DNA from: Streptococcus caballi DSM 19004
GTDB lineage: Bacteria > Bacillota > Bacilli > Lactobacillales > Streptococcaceae
DNA length: 52,034 nucleotides
Assembly (NCBI RefSeq): GCF_000379985.1
Contig: NZ_KB904066.1
Coordinates: 1-52,034, forward strand
Reading direction: 5' to 3'
Each line of letters opens with the position of its first letter. The first letter of the stretch is position 1. A program made the translations under genes and the position numbers. The notes under the pieces are model-generated. The model had not been told where the DNA came from and did not search any database. It saw nothing but the letters and a program-made list of their open reading frames with translations. Shown here piece after piece: positions 1 through 9,242 of the stretch.

Positions 1-243
1 TTAACGACCCAGTATCAGATGACCCGCTCTATGTCTCGTGTTGGTAAGTGTATTGACAACGCGCCAATTGAAAGTTTCTTTGGGCACTTTAAGACGGAGT
101 GCTACGATTTGAAGAAGTATAAAACTTTTGAGGAGCTGGTGTCAGATATTGATGCCTACATCTATTTTTACAATCATCAACGTTTTCAAGAACGCAACAA
201 CGGCCTTGCCCCTCTTGAAATGAGGAACAAGGCCGTCGCCTAA
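1..243 (+). mobile_element. IS3-family (IS150-like) transposase, C-terminal fragment
   Basis: The frame is open from base 1 and ends in TAA at 241-243, so this is the tail of a transposase cut by the window edge. About 80 residues are visible. They contain the end of an rve-type DDE integrase core: the NAPIESFFGHFKTE segment carries the catalytic glutamate, followed by YIYFYNHQRFQ and a Leu-Ala-Pro-Leu motif typical of IS3-family OrfB proteins. The right end of the element is probably within 265-295, but I cannot fix the terminal repeat without the left end. Function and family are confident; the exact IS name is not. Confidence 0.9.
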
Positions 244-984
244 TCTTTTATTATTTCATTGTCCACTTGACAGGGAGCTGTTCAATCTTACAGGTAGCTT
301 TCTTATCTCCAAACTAATGCGACTTTCGTCAAAATCCTTGAGAAAGCGTGCATGATATTGGGCAAACTTTGTTTTTGTAGGTTAGCTTGGATGCGAGGGC
401 TAGGATGTGGATCATAAAAGTTCTTCTACATGGGATAAAAGGACTAACATTCGATTTGTTACTTTGGCAATAGTTTTAGGGGAGTTGTCGGACCTCTCCG
501 CTGTGCTCATAACACTAGGAATGAGGTGGTGGAGGTGCTGGTAAGTCTAGGGAGACTATCTGAGAGTTCAGCTTTCTTTAAAAAGTGACAAGTAGAGTGA
601 GCGGGAGTATCTGAGGCTTAGCTCAGTCTACAAAAGAAACAATAACCATTGTCCCCATGATTTCTATAAAAATTTTCTACGGTAAATGACATCGTTTCAT
701 TCACTGTAAATTAGGTCTAACATAGCATCCTAAATGTTGTCAATGCTTCTGCTTATAGTCTTTTTTAGATGGAGCTATAGTTTTAAAATATAGGGAGATT
801 GGGGGTGAATGTGGTGGTTGGAGCTGGCTAATGTTTTTATAGTGAATAAGCATAAAGGCAGTCAGAAAAGAACAGGTAGAGAAGAAGGAGGCTTAGTTAT
901 GTTTCCCTTTGTTAAAGCGATATTCAGGGAGTAAGCGACTGCTTTTCTCAAGGGATATAAAATGTTTATAAAGAGAGGTAGTCA
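244..984. other. Decayed intergenic stretch without a convincing full gene
   Basis: No ORF with family resemblance is visible. Short open stretches on the minus strand near 290-420 (for example residues reading QYHARFLKDFDESR) look like coding debris that I cannot name. The only intact-looking element is an 11-codon ORF at 899-934 with a good ribosome binding site, listed separately. The region lies between an IS end and a broken protease gene, consistent with an accessory segment undergoing decay. Confidence 0.5.
899..934 (+). CDS. Possible 11-aa peptide with strong ribosome binding site
   Basis: ATG at 899 is preceded by AAGGAGG at 885-891 with an ideal 7-nt gap and encodes MFPFVKAIFRE before TAA. 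The peptide is hydrophobic with basic and acidic residues near its C-terminus, in the size range of streptococcal signal peptides, but there is no secretion leader and no Rgg-type regulator nearby. The next gene is the broken serine protease. The strong Shine-Dalgarno match is the only positive evidence; this could be chance in decayed DNA. Confidence 0.25.
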   Translation: MFPFVKAIFRE

Positions 985-993
985 TGCTATAAT
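965..993 (+). promoter_or_regulatory. Promoter of the serine protease gene
   Basis: TTTATA at 965-970 and TATAAT at 988-993 are separated by 17 bp, and TGC precedes the -10, giving an extended -10. It lies about 55 bp upstream of the TTG start region of the protease pseudogene. Confidence 0.55.
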
Positions 994-1048
994 AAGCGCG
1001 AGGAGGAACCGGGTTCTAACTTAAGAAAATTTATCAGGGGGAGAAAAG

Positions 1049-2197
1049 TTGAAAAAATCTCTTTAGCTTTTTGCTTTGTACTACTTTACGGGCTAGTATG
1101 GGATATACTGTTGGGGCAGATGATTACCCAGAAGTAATTTTTGGTAAGGATGATGGAGTTCAAGTTACGGATACAACTCAGAATGTTGTTCGTAGTGTTG
1201 TCAAAATTTATTCGAATTTGTTGATAACAGTGGGGGTACTTATCTTAGTTACGGTACGGGAGTTATGATAAGTGAGGATCTTGTATTAACTAGTGGTCAT
1301 GTTGTTTGGAGACAAGAGACTAATCAGTACGCTCAAGAAGTTCGTGTGGTTCCAGCTGAGTATCCAGGTAATGGAGGAGTAGTTGCCCCTTATGGAAGTA
1401 CAGTAGCTGTAGAAACAGAAGTAAATCCGGATTATACAGTGACTAAGTCTGCCAGCGATGATGTTGGTGTTATTAGATTAAAGGATAAAATAGGGCAACA
1501 AACCGGGTATTTGCCGTTATCTCAGAATATAAATATTGGCACGAAAGTCACCTCATATGGTTATCCTGGAGATAGAAATTATATGGTAGCTACTTCTTCT
1601 ACAGTAGATGGATTGAATAATAGTTTAGCTATGTATAAGTTTGATACCTACGCTGGACAAAGTGGTAGCCCTGTTTTGAATGAAAATAATGAAATGGTTG
1701 CTATCCATTCAGGTGCTAATGATAAAGACAATCCTACTACGAACTGGGGAACATTGGTAACATCTGAAGTAACAAGTTTAATCAAATCTATTAAGGATAC
1801 AAGTGGTGCTGTTTACCGTGTCTATAATCCAAATAGTGGTAAGCATCATTATACATCAAGTATTGGTGAAAGAGATAGTCTTGTAAGATTAGGTTGGCGA
1901 GATGAGGGAATTTCATTTTACAGTGGAGATAATTTAGATGTTTACCGCCTTTATAATCGTAATTCAGGGGAACATTTCTATACAGTTGATTTCCGTGAAC
2001 GAGATTCGCTGGTTGCGACTGGATGGCGTTATGAAGGTGTCAACTGGTATTCAGGTGGCGACAAACCTGTTTACCGCCTTTATAACCCTAACGCTAAGCT
2101 AGCTGGTGCTCATCATTATACGCTTTCTGAGGGTGAGCGTGATAATCTTGTAAGGTTGGGTTGGCGAGATGAGGGAATTGGTTGGTATGCAGAGTGA
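1049..2197 (+). pseudogene. Secreted V8-like serine protease with C-terminal repeats, frameshifted
   Basis: The catalytic domain is trypsin-like of the glutamyl-endopeptidase type: the His sits in LTSGHVV, the Asp in ASDDVGVIRL and the Ser in GQSGSPVL. Three tandem repeats of about 45 residues follow, each with the pattern VYR-YN-N-G-HHYT then ERD-LV--GWR-EG. Such repeats occur on secreted hydrolases of Gram-positives. A start at TTG 1049 after GGGGGAG begins a signal peptide (Lys-Lys-Ser-Leu) but hits TAG at 1064. Dropping one base restores the frame through about 1215, and a second shift near 1215-1222 is needed to join the DNSGGTYLSYGTGV segment to the main frame. With two breaks at the N-terminus the gene is probably dead, unless the breaks are sequencing errors. 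The ATG at 1265 alone would lack a signal peptide and part of the fold. Confidence 0.75.
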
Positions 2198-2300
2198 AAA
2201 CAGACCAAGTCCTGAATGGCTACGCCTTGAAGTAAAAGAATTGACTAATGTTGATGACAGAACAAACTAGGATACTTGGCGCCTGTCTTGAGTTACAAGA

Positions 2301-2346
2301 AAAACACTTCTGTTGGAATCTAGTAAACTGGAAGCAGAAGTGTTTT
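2301..2346 (+). terminator. Probable terminator after the protease gene
   Basis: AAAACACTTCTG at 2301-2312 and CAGAAGTGTTTT at 2335-2346 are perfect 12-bp inverted repeats around a 22-nt loop. Confidence 0.55.
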
Positions 2347-2347
2347 A

Positions 2348-2530
2348 ATAGGCTCTCTGTCAACTGTAGTGGGTTGGCTTATAGTTAGCAACAAGAGAGA
2401 ATCAGTTTGGTTCTCTCTTGTTATGTTTAAAGTAAGGTAAATCCGTTTTTTAAAGTTTTCATCTTACTAAAACCAAAAACATCGTGCTTAATGACTTTGA
2501 TGAGGCTGTTGGTTCAAGCTGCTTCTGGGA
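2348..2530 (-). mobile_element. ISL3-family remnant (element end plus transposase C-terminus)
   Basis: The sequence at 2348-2375 contains CTGTCAACTGTAGTGGGTTG, which matches the terminal repeat type of streptococcal ISL3 elements (IS1167/IS1193 group, from memory). On the minus strand a frame ending at 2427 reads TNSLIKVIKHDVFGFSKMK, the characteristic ISL3 transposase C-terminus. The reading frame is broken upstream, near 2520, so only a fragment remains. Confidence 0.75.
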
Positions 2531-2774
2531 AAACTTACAGCAGTCAAGAAAATTTCCAAATTCAATGGAAAGGGCCCTTCCAAATGAAATATTGAAAAGG
2601 CAACATTTTCTGTATAAATTTTATAAAGTGTTTTTGGTTAAGCAATAACTCAGTGGGTCATTGGTGTTTGATAGTTGAGACTGCCATAAATGCGGCGGCT
2701 TCAATTACCAAGTACCCTATCAAGTTTTTCTGAGTTATACTAAAAGTCTAACTTAGTTTGACAATTTAGGGAAA

Positions 2775-2805
2775 CAAAAAGGTTTCATTTTCTGAAACCT
2801 TTTTG
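2775..2805 (-). terminator. Terminator downstream of the PrsW-like gene
   Basis: CAAAAAGGTTTC at 2775-2786 pairs perfectly with GAAACCTTTTTG at 2794-2805. On the minus strand this is a stem closed by a U-run just after the stop codon at 2814. Confidence 0.8.
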
Positions 2806-2813
2806 TGATGTTA

Positions 2814-3641
2814 TTAGAGACTAACAAGTGCTTTTTCTGGTGGTAAAGCATCAACTGTTTTAAAAGCATAAAGTAAGATTAGCCAGTTGATGGTACCATA
2901 AACTGTATCGATGTTTGAAAAATCAAGTGGAGAGTTCCACATAAAGTGCATGGCAACAGGGGCTAAGAGGAAAAACACCCCCTGTTTTTTTGAGACAGCA
3001 GTGGTTTTACTCATCAATATGATCAATCCGAGTGCAAAAGTTCCAGAAAATACCCAGTGGGAAACGCCACTTGATGCGATACGTTCAAGTGCCATACTGT
3101 AGCCATTGCCATTATTTTGAAAGAGATCTTGGAAAATATAGAAGCGGTCTTCGACAATTTGGAATCCCATTCCAGCAATCATTCCCATAACTAATGCTGA
3201 TTTAAGAGAAATTTGTCGTAAAAGTAACGCGACCAAAAGGACCACTAAACCTTTGCTGATCTCTTCAGTGAAAGGGGCTGTGAAGGATCCTCCCCAGTTG
3301 TCAATAAAATCTTTTGGCAAGTTGAGATTTAGGAGAATGAAGGAGAGACCACTATTTCCCAAAGAAGCTAAATTTGCAGGGATAGCAAGTCCAAATAACC
3401 AACTCATCCAAAACGCAGGACTTGGAATGTTAAAACGTTTTTTCAAATATAGGGTAAGAAAAACAAAAGGAATGATGTAGATAAAGGTTAGTGATGTTGC
3501 TAGAAAAAAAGTCGGATAAAGATTACCATGTCCATGATTTTTTGCCAATTCAGAAATATCAGCGTTTAAGCCAGAAATACTTAGTATAAGAAGTGCTAAA
3601 ATAATAAAGTTAGAACGATTTTTTATCAAAAAAGTTTTCAT
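2814..3641 (-). CDS. PrsW-family (CPBP-related) membrane protease
   Basis: The 275-residue protein has about eight hydrophobic segments. It carries the conserved elements of the PrsW glutamic intramembrane protease family: TEEISKG (EExxK), then a Glu-Asp pair in VEDRFYIF, a His in SHWVFSGTFALG and a final MHFMWN. B. subtilis PrsW cleaves an anti-sigma factor at site 1; the substrate here is unknown. I place the start at 3641 because GGAG lies 8 nt upstream and a transmembrane segment follows at once. An upstream in-frame ATG at 3713 would add 24 polar residues without a better ribosome site. The gene stands alone with its own terminator. Confidence 0.75.
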   Translation of the reverse strand: MKTFLIKNRSNFIILALLILSISGLNADISELAKNHGHGNLYPTFFLATSLTFIYIIPFVFLTLYLKKRFNIPSPAFWMSWLFGLAIPANLASLGNSGLSFILLNLNLPKDFIDNWGGSFTAPFTEEISKGLVVLLVALLLRQISLKSALVMGMIAGMGFQIVEDRFYIFQDLFQNNGNGYSMALERIASSGVSHWVFSGTFALGLIILMSKTTAVSKKQGVFFLLAPVAMHFMWNSPLDFSNIDTVYGTINWLILLYAFKTVDALPPEKALVSL

Positions 3642-3962
3642 AAAATTCTCCAATATGATGTTGTAGTTCTTACGTCTATGATATGAGCATGTTTTTTGTA
3701 AACTAATCAGCATGTAAGTAATTTTATCATTGTATGACTATAATGATACATAAGTCACAACTTATTATAACAAATAAACTGGTTTCTGACATTAATTTTT
3801 TTGTTTTTTCTATTTTTTACTCCTTCATAAGGAAGTTGGATTAGGTTTACAGGCTATATTGGAGTATAAGTAAGGTGTATTCAAATAACCACAGAAGATT
3901 TGAAGTTTTCCTAGTCGTTAAAACCGTAGAAGATAACTGGATGACTATAACATGACCAATAG

Positions 3963-3989
3963 AAATGGACTGGCTCTGCCAATCCATTT
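3963..3989. terminator. Strong hairpin between ybaB and the PrsW-like gene
   Basis: AAATGGACTGGC at 3963-3974 pairs with GCCAATCCATTT at 3978-3989 around a 3-nt loop, with one G-U pair. It sits 8 bp past the ybaB stop codon. The T-run follows on the plus strand, so termination of ybaB transcripts is plausible but not the classical arrangement. Confidence 0.55.
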
Positions 3990-3996
3990 TTGATTT

Positions 3997-4296
3997 CTAG
4001 AACGGTAATTTACCAGCGAAAGCTCCTAATGATTTTTTAGTGGCTTCATCAACTTGTTCGAGTGCATTGTTGAGAGCTTGAAGAGTCATATCAGACAAGG
4101 TTTCAAGGTCATCAGGGTCAACAACTGCTGGGTTGAAACTGATGTTAGTCACTTTTTTATCACCAGTCACTTCTACCTGAACTAGGTCTTGAACAGACTT
4201 GCCGTAGAAACTCGTTGCCGCTAATTCAGCCTGTTTCTTCTCCATTTGCTTTTGCATTTTTTGGGCTTGCTTCATCATATTTTGCATATTCATCAT
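3997..4296 (-). CDS. ybaB: YbaB/EbfC family nucleoid-associated protein
   Basis: The 99-residue protein has the family size and layout: a Met/Gln-rich N-terminal helix ([19 protein letters not shown]), a central beta region ([16 protein letters not shown]) and a C-terminal helix ([18 protein letters not shown]). The family forms DNA-binding dimers. In many bacteria ybaB follows dnaX, but here it is monocistronic between a PrsW-like gene and the pst operon. GGAA precedes the chosen start at 4296 at some distance; an ATG one codon in is also possible. Confidence 0.9.
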   Translation of the reverse strand: MMNMQNMMKQAQKMQKQMEKKQAELAATSFYGKSVQDLVQVEVTGDKKVTNISFNPAVVDPDDLETLSDMTLQALNNALEQVDEATKKSLGAFAGKLPF

Positions 4297-4458
4297 AAGA
4301 TTTTTAAGATTCCTTTCTTATCAAGGGTTTAGACCCTCTTGTTAAATTTTCGTTGCCTTATTTGCTTTTTGGGTATTTCTTAAAGCTTCATTTATTATAG
4401 CATTTTTTGAAGCAACTGCCTATTTAACTGTGCGATAAAAGCGAGCGTTTGGTGCTGG

Positions 4459-4514
4459 CTTTACAAAAACTTTACAAAAGTATGGTAATAGATTTGATAA
4501 TTGCTCTCTATAAT
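4459..4514 (+). promoter_or_regulatory. PhoB/PnpR-type box and promoter of the pst operon
   Basis: CTTTACAAAA occurs twice, at 4459-4468 and 4470-4479, with an 11-bp period as expected for two monomers of a PhoB-family regulator on one face of DNA. Candidate -10 elements follow: GATAAT at 4496-4501, 16 bp past the repeat, and TATAAT at 4509-4514. No good -35 is present, consistent with an activator-dependent promoter. The operon itself encodes a PhoB-family regulator. Confidence 0.7.
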
Positions 4515-4545
4515 GGTCATTGTAAAGATTTTAAAGGAGAACATC

Positions 4546-5439
4546 ATGAAAAAATGTAAATTGTTTTCGGTACTGACCTTAGCTGGCTTAGCAGCTCTAG
4601 TGGGACTTTCAGCTTGTGGTAAATCAAACGGGGGCTCTTCGTCTGCTTCTTCATCTGCATCTGGTAATATCAGTGTTGTTTCCCGTGAAGATGGTTCTGG
4701 GACGCGCGGCGCCTTTGTTGAACTTTTCGGAGTCCAAGAAGAGAAAAATGGTGAAAAGGTTGATTTGACAACGGACAAGGCCATTGTTACTAACTCGACC
4801 TCTGTTATGCTAACGACAGTAGCTGGAGATAAGTCAGCTATTGGCTATGCTTCACTAGGTTCTTTGGATGATACCGTCAAGGTTTTAAAAATTGATGGCA
4901 CTGAAGCAAGTGTTGCCAATATTAAATCCGGAAGCTACAAGATTTCTCGACCATTTAACATTGTTACCAAAGATAAGATAAGTGAAGCTGCTCAAGATTT
5001 CATCAACTTTATTTTAAGCTCTGATGGTCAAGCTGTCGTAGAAGAAAATGGTTATATTCCACTTGACGATACCAAAGCCTATAAATCTTCAGTTGATTCT
5101 GGCAAGATTGTCGTTTCAGGGTCAAGCTCTGTCACACCAGTTATGGAAAAATTAAAAGAAGCTTATAGCAAAGTCAATTCTAAGGTTGAAGTAGAAATTC
5201 AACAAAGTGACTCCTCAACAGGTATCACAAATGCTATCGAGGGAACAGCTGATATTGGAATGGCGTCACGTGATTTGAAAGATGAAGAAACCTCTAAAGG
5301 AGTCAGCTCAACAGTTATTGCGATGGATGGTATTGCTGTTATTGTTAATAAAGATAACAAAGTTGATGGCTTAACAAGCGAACAAGTCAAGACTATTTTT
5401 ACAGGTAAGACAACAAGCTGGGACGGTCTTTCAGACTAA
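4546..5439 (+). CDS. pstS: Phosphate ABC transporter, substrate-binding lipoprotein
   Basis: The 297-residue lipoprotein begins with a signal peptide ending in lipobox LSAC (Cys at about residue 24). Two lobes of a PstS-like binding protein follow: SREDGSGTRGAF near the N-terminus and SGSSSVTPVME and DSSTGITNAIEG further on are phosphate-contacting segments of the family. It delivers inorganic phosphate to the PstCA channel. The start at 4546 is supported by AAAGGAG 8 nt upstream and by the signal peptide; the upstream in-frame ATG at 4501 overlaps the promoter. It is first gene of the seven-gene Pho operon. Confidence 0.95.
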   Translation: MKKCKLFSVLTLAGLAALVGLSACGKSNGGSSSASSSASGNISVVSREDGSGTRGAFVELFGVQEEKNGEKVDLTTDKAIVTNSTSVMLTTVAGDKSAIGYASLGSLDDTVKVLKIDGTEASVANIKSGSYKISRPFNIVTKDKISEAAQDFINFILSSDGQAVVEENGYIPLDDTKAYKSSVDSGKIVVSGSSSVTPVMEKLKEAYSKVNSKVEVEIQQSDSSTGITNAIEGTADIGMASRDLKDEETSKGVSSTVIAMDGIAVIVNKDNKVDGLTSEQVKTIFTGKTTSWDGLSD

Positions 5440-5449
5440 GGGGTCAGGA

Positions 5450-6295
5450 ATGAATCATACAAAAGAAAAAATGATGCAAGCGGTATTTTTCCTTACCGCC
5501 TGCATTTCTATTCTATCCGTGCTGCTCATCTGCCTCTTTTTGTTTTCGAGTGGGATTCCTGCTATTCATAAAATTGGCTTAGGTAACTTTCTTTTCGGGA
5601 CGGTATGGAGACCGGCTAACAACCTTTTTGGTATTTTTCCAATGATTGTCGGCTCACTTTATGTGACAGCAGGGGCTCTTATTATTGGAGTACCCGTTGG
5701 AGTTTTGACAGCAGTTTTTATGTCTTCTTTTTGTCCAGAAGTCATCTACAGACCGCTCAAGGCAGCTATTAATCTCATGGCAGGGATTCCATCAGTTGTT
5801 TATGGTTTCTTTGGTCTGGTTGTTTTAGTTCCCTTTGTTCGTGATAACATCGGTGGCTTTGGGATGGGGGTTCTTACCGCCTCGATTTTGCTTGGTTTGA
5901 TGATTTTACCAACTATTATCAGTGTCTCTGAGGCTGCTATTCGTGCTGTTCCTAGGTCTTATTATGAAGGTGGTTTAGCTCTGGGGGCTTCCCATGAGCG
6001 TAGCATCTTTTTTGCGGTACTGCCAGCAGCTAAGCGAGGCATTTTGGCAGCTGTCATTTTAGGGATTGGACGTGCAATTGGGGAAACTATGGCAGTTATC
6101 ATGGTTGCAGGTAATCAAGCCGTCTTGCCAGCTTCTTTGACATCAGGGGTCAGAACCATGACAACCAATATTGTTATGGAGATGGGTTACTCTAGTGGCC
6201 TTCACAGAGAGGCTCTTATAGGCACAGCTGTTGTTCTCTTTATATTTGTCCTAATCATTAACATCAGCTTTTCGTTGTTACATAAAGAGGAGTAA
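5450..6295 (+). CDS. pstC: Phosphate ABC transporter permease PstC
   Basis: The 281-residue integral membrane protein has about six transmembrane segments. It carries the binding-protein-dependent permease signature around ALGASHERSIFFAVLPAAKRGI (shown in part), the EAA loop that contacts the ATPase. RAIGETMAVIMVAGN is characteristic of PstC. It starts 11 bp after pstS and is followed 2 bp later by pstA, so translation is probably coupled. Confidence 0.94.
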   Translation: MNHTKEKMMQAVFFLTACISILSVLLICLFLFSSGIPAIHKIGLGNFLFGTVWRPANNLFGIFPMIVGSLYVTAGALIIGVPVGVLTAVFMSSFCPEVIYRPLKAAINLMAGIPSVVYGFFGLVVLVPFVRDNIGGFGMGVLTASILLGLMILPTIISVSEAAIRAVPRSYYEGGLALGASHERSIFFAVLPAAKRGILAAVILGIGRAIGETMAVIMVAGNQAVLPASLTSGVRTMTTNIVMEMGYSSGLHREALIGTAVVLFIFVLIINISFSLLHKEE

Positions 6296-6297
6296 GC

Positions 6298-7176
6298 ATG
6301 GAAAATATCAATCACCGCAGTTTCAAGCAAAATTGGCAGTCACGCCGGCGGGATCTGGTGTCACTAATTTTGTACTTGTTAGTTTATGGGGCTGCTTTGG
6401 CAACTTTTGTAGGCATTGCTTTCACGGTAGGCTACATTCTGGTTAAAGGCTTGCCCAATTTAAACATGAGTTTGTTTGCTTGGACTTACAATAGTGAGAA
6501 TGTCTCTCTGTTACCGGCCTTAATCAATACGATTTTTATGACCATATTGGCATTAAGTGTTGCCGTGCCTATTGGTATAGGGGCCTCTATTTATTTGGCA
6601 GAATATGCGCGTCGTGATAACCCTTTTGTTAGTGTTATTCGGATTGCAACCGAAACGCTCTCTGGGATTCCCTCCATCATCTATGGACTATTTGGTGCCC
6701 TTTTCTTTGTTAAGTTCGCTCACATGGGACTTTCCTTGCTGTCAGGAGCTGTTACACTTAGTATTATGATTTTGCCTCTGATTATGCGAACAACAGAAGA
6801 AGCTTTGCTTTCGGTACCAAACTCCTATCGTGAAGGGGCTTTTGCACTTGGAGCGGGCAAACTTCGCACAATTTTTAAAATTGTCCTTCCTAGTGCCATG
6901 CCAGGAATTTTCTCAGGAATTATTTTAGCGATTGGGCGGATTGTGGGAGAATCGGCTGCCTTGATTTTTACAGCAGGTACAGTTGCTGAAGTGGCTAAGA
7001 GTGTTTTCAGTTCGTCACGGACCTTGGCTGTGCATATGTACGCCATCTCAGGAGAGGGACTTTATGTCAATCAAACCTATGCTACAGCAGTGGTTCTCTT
7101 AGTGTTAGTTATTATCATTAATCTAGTGTCGGGTTTGATTGCTAGACGATTAGGAAGTAAAACAAGCGATGAATAA
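6298..7176 (+). CDS. pstA: Phosphate ABC transporter permease PstA
   Basis: The 292-residue membrane protein is paralogous to PstC. It has [14 protein letters not shown], an EAA loop at [16 protein letters not shown] and the PstA-type [15 protein letters not shown]. The N-terminus (about 25 residues) is polar, as usual for PstA, before the first membrane span. Its last codons overlap pstB by 8 bp, indicating tight coupling with the ATPase. Confidence 0.94.
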   Translation: MENINHRSFKQNWQSRRRDLVSLILYLLVYGAALATFVGIAFTVGYILVKGLPNLNMSLFAWTYNSENVSLLPALINTIFMTILALSVAVPIGIGASIYLAEYARRDNPFVSVIRIATETLSGIPSIIYGLFGALFFVKFAHMGLSLLSGAVTLSIMILPLIMRTTEEALLSVPNSYREGAFALGAGKLRTIFKIVLPSAMPGIFSGIILAIGRIVGESAALIFTAGTVAEVAKSVFSSSRTLAVHMYAISGEGLYVNQTYATAVVLLVLVIIINLVSGLIARRLGSKTSDE

Positions 7177-7918
7177 AATAGAAATTAAAAATTTGGACCT
7201 CTACTATGGGGATTTCAAGGCTTTAAAAAACATTAATCTAGAAATTGCCAGCAATGAAATTACGGCTTTCATTGGGCCTTCAGGATGCGGGAAATCGACC
7301 TTACTGAAAAGTCTTAACCGGATGAACGATTTGGTGAAAAATTGCCGCATTACTGGAGAGGTCACGTTAGATAAAGAAGATGTTTACCGCGATTTGGATA
7401 TCAATGTCCTTCGTAAAAAAGTAGGTATGGTTTTCCAAAAACCAAACCCATTTCCGATGAGTATCTATGATAACATTGCCTTCGGGCCTCGAACTCACGG
7501 CATTCACAATAAAGTTCAATTGGATGAAATTGTGGAGCGTTCCCTAAAGCAAGCTGCCATCTGGGATGAAGTCAAAGAGCGCCTCAATAAATCTGCTCTT
7601 GGAATGTCTGGTGGTCAACAGCAACGGCTTTGCATTGCTAGAGCCTTGGCCATTGAACCTGATGTCCTCCTCATGGACGAACCAACCAGTGCCTTAGATC
7701 CGATTTCAACAGCAAAAATTGAAGATTTGGTTATTGAACTTAAGAAGAAATATACTATCGTCATGGTGACCCACAACATGCAACAAGCTGTGCGGATTTC
7801 CGACAAGACAGCCTTCTTCCTATTGGGAGAAATTGTTGAGTATAACAAAACAAGCCAACTATTTTCAATGCCACAAGACGAACGCACAGAAAATTATATA
7901 ACAGGGAGATTCGGATGA
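7169..7918 (+). CDS. pstB: Phosphate ABC transporter ATPase PstB
   Basis: The 249-residue nucleotide-binding subunit has Walker [11 protein letters not shown]-loop [16 protein letters not shown] (PstB-specific), signature MSGGQQQRL, Walker [14 protein letters not shown] and the switch His in MVTHNM. Length is typical. Only one pstB is present, whereas some streptococci carry two. The TGA stop overlaps the phoU ATG (ATGA). Confidence 0.95.
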   Translation: MNKIEIKNLDLYYGDFKALKNINLEIASNEITAFIGPSGCGKSTLLKSLNRMNDLVKNCRITGEVTLDKEDVYRDLDINVLRKKVGMVFQKPNPFPMSIYDNIAFGPRTHGIHNKVQLDEIVERSLKQAAIWDEVKERLNKSALGMSGGQQQRLCIARALAIEPDVLLMDEPTSALDPISTAKIEDLVIELKKKYTIVMVTHNMQQAVRISDKTAFFLLGEIVEYNKTSQLFSMPQDERTENYITGRFG

Positions 7919-8568
7919 TACGCTCAACCTTTGAAAATCAACTGCATGCACTCAATACCAATTTAATTTTGATGGGGTCTTTATGTGAAGATATCATCTC
8001 AAAATCCTTAATGCCCATCAGTGACAATGATCAGCATCTGGTCAATGATGTCAGTAAAACCTATCAAAAAATTGAGCAGATGGAAAGAGATATTGAATCA
8101 CAATGTCTTAAACTATTACTTCGTCAACAGCCAGTAGCCAAGGATTTGCGACGTATTTCAGCTGCTTTAAAAATGGTTTATGATATGAAACGTATTGGTG
8201 CACAATCTGCTGAAATTGCTGATATTATTGGTGACGGTCATGTTCATGAAGGAGCTGAGTTTCGCCATCTCAAACAAATGGTCAAACACGTTGTCAATAT
8301 GGTAACAGACAGTGTGGATGCCTTTGTTCATGATGATGAGGCTTTAGCTCTGAAAGTTATCCAAAAAGATGTCACAGTGGACAAAGAATTTGATACAATA
8401 AAGGCAAGTTTAATTGCCCATATTGCTGAACTTGGAAATGATGGTGAATATACTATTGATGTTTTGATGATTGCCAAATATTTGGAAAGAATTGGTGACC
8501 ATACCGTCAATGTCGCTAAGTGGGTAATTTTTTCAATCACTGGTGAACTGAATGGAGAAGAAACATGA
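7915..8568 (+). CDS. phoU: Phosphate uptake regulator PhoU
   Basis: The 217-residue all-helical protein consists of two PhoU three-helix bundles. The metal-binding E/DxxxD motifs are visible in each half: [16 protein letters not shown] and [17 protein letters not shown]. PhoU links Pst transport state to the histidine kinase and represses Pho signalling when phosphate is plentiful. It overlaps pstB and the response regulator gene by 4 bp each, so the whole cluster is one translational chain. Confidence 0.94.
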   Translation: MIRSTFENQLHALNTNLILMGSLCEDIISKSLMPISDNDQHLVNDVSKTYQKIEQMERDIESQCLKLLLRQQPVAKDLRRISAALKMVYDMKRIGAQSAEIADIIGDGHVHEGAEFRHLKQMVKHVVNMVTDSVDAFVHDDEALALKVIQKDVTVDKEFDTIKASLIAHIAELGNDGEYTIDVLMIAKYLERIGDHTVNVAKWVIFSITGELNGEET

Positions 8569-9242
8569 TTTACTGCGTTGAAGACGATGATGATATCCGA
8601 GAACTGATGCTTTATACTTTGCGAACAGCAGGGTTTGAGGCTCAGGGGTTTCCTGACTCCCTTCTATTTTGGAAAGCCATGGAAGAAGAGCAACCAAAAC
8701 TTATACTGTTAGATATCATGCTGCCTGTAGATGATGGATTGACCATTTTGAAATCCCTACGCGAAAATGGCATGACAAAAGATATTCCAGTAATCATGAC
8801 AACTGCCAAAGGAACAGAATTCGATAAAGTCAAAGGATTAGATTTGGGCGCCGATGACTATTTGGTTAAACCTTTTGGTATGATGGAAATGATTTCTCGT
8901 ATTAAAGCAGTCCTCAGACGTACATCCAGTCAGGAACAGGAAACTCATTTGACAATAAAAAATCTCGCTCTGGATTCAAAAAATTACACGGTTAGAAAAA
9001 ATGGGCAAAAAATCGAATTAACTCTGAAAGAATTTGAACTGCTATCTTTATTGATGTTAAATCCTGACCGTGTTTTTACACGGCAGGAACTTTTGGATAA
9101 AGTTTGGGGAGAACACTTTATCGGAGAAACACGAACAGTTGATGTCCATATTGGGACCCTTCGCATGAAACTTGGAGATGCTAGTCATCTGATTAAGACA
9201 GTTCGTGGCGTTGGTTATCGTTTGGAGGTAACAGATGATTAA
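8565..9242 (+). CDS. pnpR: Phosphate response regulator (PhoB/PnpR-like)
   Basis: This 225-residue OmpR/PhoB-type regulator has a receiver domain (acidic cluster EDDDD near residues 6-10, phospho-acceptor Asp50 in LILLDIMLP, Lys in LVKPFG) and a winged-helix domain ending in the DVHIGTLRMKLG and VRGVGYRL segments. It is the likely activator of the direct-repeat box upstream of pstS. In S. pneumoniae pnpRS precedes pst (from memory); here the pair is at the 3' end of the operon, after phoU. Confidence 0.9.
   Translation: MIYCVEDDDDIRELMLYTLRTAGFEAQGFPDSLLFWKAMEEEQPKLILLDIMLPVDDGLTILKSLRENGMTKDIPVIMTTAKGTEFDKVKGLDLGADDYLVKPFGMMEMISRIKAVLRRTSSQEQETHLTIKNLALDSKNYTVRKNGQKIELTLKEFELLSLLMLNPDRVFTRQELLDKVWGEHFIGETRTVDVHIGTLRMKLGDASHLIKTVRGVGYRLEVTDD

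Noticed and set aside
541..640. Possible second T-box-like leader upstream of the protease
   Set aside because: GAG-rich phrases recall Stem I, but there is no TGGNACCGCG core or terminator.
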